From: Acidobacteriota bacterium
Lineage (GTDB): Bacteria; Acidobacteriota; Terriglobia; UBA7540
Direction: 5' to 3'
Assembly: GCA_021780055.1 (NCBI GenBank)
Contig: JAJXZM010000161.1
Coordinates: 1 to 8,155 of the forward strand
Length of the DNA stretch: 8,155 nt
Made by a program: the position numbers and the translations under genes. A model generated the notes under the pieces. That model saw only the letters and a list, made by a program, of their open reading frames with translations, had not been told where the DNA came from and searched no databases. The first letter of the stretch is position 1; every line of letters begins with the position of its first letter. This document shows, piece after piece, positions 6,888 to 8,155 of this stretch.

Positions 6888-7295
6888 ATGCCTGACCGAC
6901 CTTCCATTTCAAAGCGAGCAGCGCGCCGGCTAATCCAGCAGGCGTTTGTACTAGCGGGCCGCGACCGGACCGTGCGGCAGCACATCCGCGAGGCGCACGT
7001 CACGACGGTTTGGATGCTGGAAGACTGGAGTTTTGAGTGGACGATCACCCTGGACCGTGGCAAAGTCCGTTTTGACCGCAGACCGGCTCGCGTGCCGGAT
7101 ATGACCCTGACATGGCCCAACGCTGCGGAGTTTTTTGACACCATTGAGCAGGGGCGAACGCCGGACGACTCGTTGAATATGGAAGGCAATCTCACCTTTC
7201 GCAACTTTATTGATCCGGTTTACAAAGGCTTTTGCCGTTCCCTTCAGCGCGTCATACAGTATCCGGTCGATGACGCCGGAGGCCCCCTCATGTAA
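6888..7295 (+). CDS. Small SCP2-like sterol/lipid-binding domain protein
   Basis: A 135-residue soluble protein with no signal peptide or membrane segment. Residues about 45-122 have the feel of an SCP2 sterol-carrier fold: a beta strand FEWTITLDRGKVRF (49-62), PDMTLTWPNAAEFFDTIEQGRTP (70-92) like the usual 'pDvtitls..dflalv.G..dp' stretch, then NMEGNLTF (97-104) like the 'G.l.i.Gd' strand, and a C-terminal helix. SCP2 domains bind fatty acyl-CoAs, sterols or other lipids and often act as accessory modules. The N-terminal 45 residues are basic (SKRAARRL) and not recognised. ATG 6888 is the first start and lies just behind a good extended -10 box. It is divergent from the hydrolase and is followed by a thioesterase, which fits acyl-CoA or lipid handling. 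The assignment rests on pattern, not on invariant catalytic residues, so a plain hypothetical protein remains possible. Confidence 0.6.
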   Translation: MPDRPSISKRAARRLIQQAFVLAGRDRTVRQHIREAHVTTVWMLEDWSFEWTITLDRGKVRFDRRPARVPDMTLTWPNAAEFFDTIEQGRTPDDSLNMEGNLTFRNFIDPVYKGFCRSLQRVIQYPVDDAGGPLM

Positions 7296-7423
7296 CGCCT
7301 GAGACAATCGGCATAATTGATTCTATTGTAACGATTAACTGTGCGAGCATCGGACATCTCAACGAACAGGGGCCCGGCTGAAATAGCACTCCGAATAAAT
7401 ACGCTGAGGGCAGGTTATCATTC

Positions 7424-7864
7424 ATGACGACAGAATTTCCAACCGAATGGGCTTCAACGACTCTGCGGGTTCGCTACGCCGAAACGGACCAGATGGGCGT
7501 CGTGTACTACGCCAACTACATGGTCTGGTTTGAAATCGGACGGACAGAATTCTGCCGCCAGCACGGTTTTGAATACCGCGACATGGAGCGCGATGACGGG
7601 CTCTGCATCATCGTGGCAGAGGCCAGTTGCCGATATAAAGCGTCCGCACACTACGACGATGAAATTGTCGTCAGGACATGCCTGCGCGCGGCCAGGCGGC
7701 GTGTCCTGGTTTTTGGCTACGAAATCATTCGACAGTCGGACAACGTTCTGCTCGCCGAGGGCGAAACGACGCATGTGATTGTCAACCGCGAAGGCCGCCC
7801 TTGTGCTCTGCCCGAAAAGTATCGCGACCTGTTTTTGACGGGGATCAAGACCCGTCAGGCTTAA
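7424..7864 (+). CDS. Acyl-CoA thioesterase, YbgC/4-hydroxybenzoyl-CoA thioesterase type (hot-dog fold)
   Basis: A 146-residue cytosolic hot-dog protein that would hydrolyse acyl-CoA thioesters; chain length and class cannot be read from the sequence. The family signature is complete: RVRYAETDQMGVVYYANYM (15-33), with catalytic Asp D22 and the glycine that starts the long helix, then WFEIGRTEF (35-43). The later strands CRYKASAHYDDEIVVRT and LLAEGETTHVIVNREGRPC follow the usual pattern. Length is typical. GAGGGCAGG (7406-7414) lies 9 bases before the ATG. The 128-base gap to the SCP2-like gene is AT-rich near 7312-7340 and has a CATAAT hexamer, but no clear promoter or terminator. In many Proteobacteria YbgC sits with the tol-pal genes; here the neighbours are lipid- and sugar-related, so a general acyl-CoA clean-up role is as likely. 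Confidence 0.87.
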   Translation: MTTEFPTEWASTTLRVRYAETDQMGVVYYANYMVWFEIGRTEFCRQHGFEYRDMERDDGLCIIVAEASCRYKASAHYDDEIVVRTCLRAARRRVLVFGYEIIRQSDNVLLAEGETTHVIVNREGRPCALPEKYRDLFLTGIKTRQA

Positions 7865-8029
7865 GAAGCGTCGCCAGACGGGCGCCCAAATGGCATGATT
7901 TCGGCAGCGAATCCTTCGTCTCCCGCTGGTTGTTCAGTCACCAAAGTCTAGAACAGCCAGCCGAAGACGAACGCCGGGGCAAAATCGGGGTCCGGGGCGA
8001 CCGGCCCGAAGTCAATTTGAAGCGTTACG

Positions 8030-8155
8030 ATGCCACCCATTTCCGCCACCATCATTACGCACAACGAGGCCGCCAACATCGCCCGCGCCATCCGGTCGCT
8101 CGATTGCGCCGACGAAATTCTTGTGGTCGATTCCGGCTCGACGGACGAAACGGTA
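8030..8155 (+). CDS. Family 2 glycosyltransferase, N-terminal fragment cut by the window edge
   Basis: The first 42 codons read MPPISATIITHNEAANIARA and end in LVVDSGSTDETV. This is the nucleotide-sugar binding start of a GT-A fold GT2 enzyme: the T-HNE loop at 10-13 and the VDSGSTD strand-loop at 33-39 that contacts UDP. It most resembles the WaaE/KdtX-like lipopolysaccharide or lipooligosaccharide core glucosyltransferases, which share the 'SATIITHNE.NI' opening; this is from memory. The DxD metal site and acceptor domain lie beyond the window. The start is firm because TGA at 8018-8020 is in frame upstream with no other start between. The ribosome site is weak (GAAG, 8019-8022). The 165 bases before it hold no supportable gene. 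Confidence 0.85.
   Translation, partial: MPPISATIITHNEAANIARAIRSLDCADEILVVDSGSTDETV

Noticed and set aside
7304..7329. ACAAT-N16-ATTGT inverted repeat in the gap before the thioesterase as an operator
   Set aside because: The arms are only 5 bases and AT-rich, which is expected by chance in such a gap.
7865..8029. 165-base gap searched for a small RNA or tRNA
   Set aside because: No cloverleaf, strong hairpin with T-run or promoter pair could be seen; only a 4-bp CGCC/GGCG stem after the thioesterase stop.
7948..8097. Minus-strand frame of about 47-50 codons with a hydrophobic stretch, ending FAPAFVFGWLF and stopping at TAG 7950-7948
   Set aside because: Its first half is antisense to the conserved start of the GT2 gene, there is no clear ribosome site, and the rest could be chance in GC-rich sequence. 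It would need conservation in relatives to be believed.
1..8155. Defence system, toxin-antitoxin, biosynthetic cluster or mobile element
   Set aside because: None of the supported genes belongs to such families. There are no direct repeats flanking a block, no integrase or transposase, and no abrupt visible change in coding style.

Overview
The window looks like an ordinary chromosomal stretch from a free-living, probably soil-type heterotroph with moderately high GC. The gene styles suggest Acidobacteriota or a relative: a Bacteroidetes/Acidobacteria-type HMG-CoA lyase motif, a very large Tat-exported glycoside hydrolase, a lone PaO-like Rieske oxygenase, and a short CGCAAAGG-type intergenic repeat. 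This placement is inference from protein style and was not checked by any search. I see no tRNA, rRNA, CRISPR array, insertion sequence or prophage gene.

Left block (1-1794, + strand). After a possible 16-codon tail of an upstream gene come an HMG-CoA lyase and, 19 bases later, a LiuC-type enoyl-CoA hydratase. Together they would carry out the last two steps of leucine catabolism: 3-methylglutaconyl-CoA to HMG-CoA, then to acetoacetate plus acetyl-CoA. The earlier enzymes of the pathway are not in the window but may lie upstream.

Middle block (1852-6739, - strand). A 1230-residue glycoside hydrolase family 2 protein has a textbook twin-arginine signal and two discoidin-like domains ahead of the GH2 core. 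Downstream of it in the same direction lies a stand-alone Rieske non-haem iron oxygenase, 364 residues, with all cluster and iron ligands intact and no ferredoxin or reductase gene beside it. It meets the leucine genes tail to tail across a 57-base gap.

Right block (6888-8155, + strand). Divergent from the hydrolase are a small SCP2-like lipid-binding protein, a hot-dog acyl-CoA thioesterase of the YbgC/4HBT type, and the first 42 codons of a family 2 glycosyltransferase cut by the window edge. Lipid or acyl-CoA handling recurs among the leucine genes, the SCP2-like protein and the thioesterase, but the sequence does not show that they form one system.

The Rieske and SCP2-like genes are both preceded by the same extended -10 element (TGnTATATT), 10 and 13 bases from the ATG, which implies almost leaderless mRNAs. 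I did not find convincing evidence of a wholly new system. The best leads are this shared promoter layout, the unusual domain order of the GH2 protein, and the orphan Rieske oxygenase.
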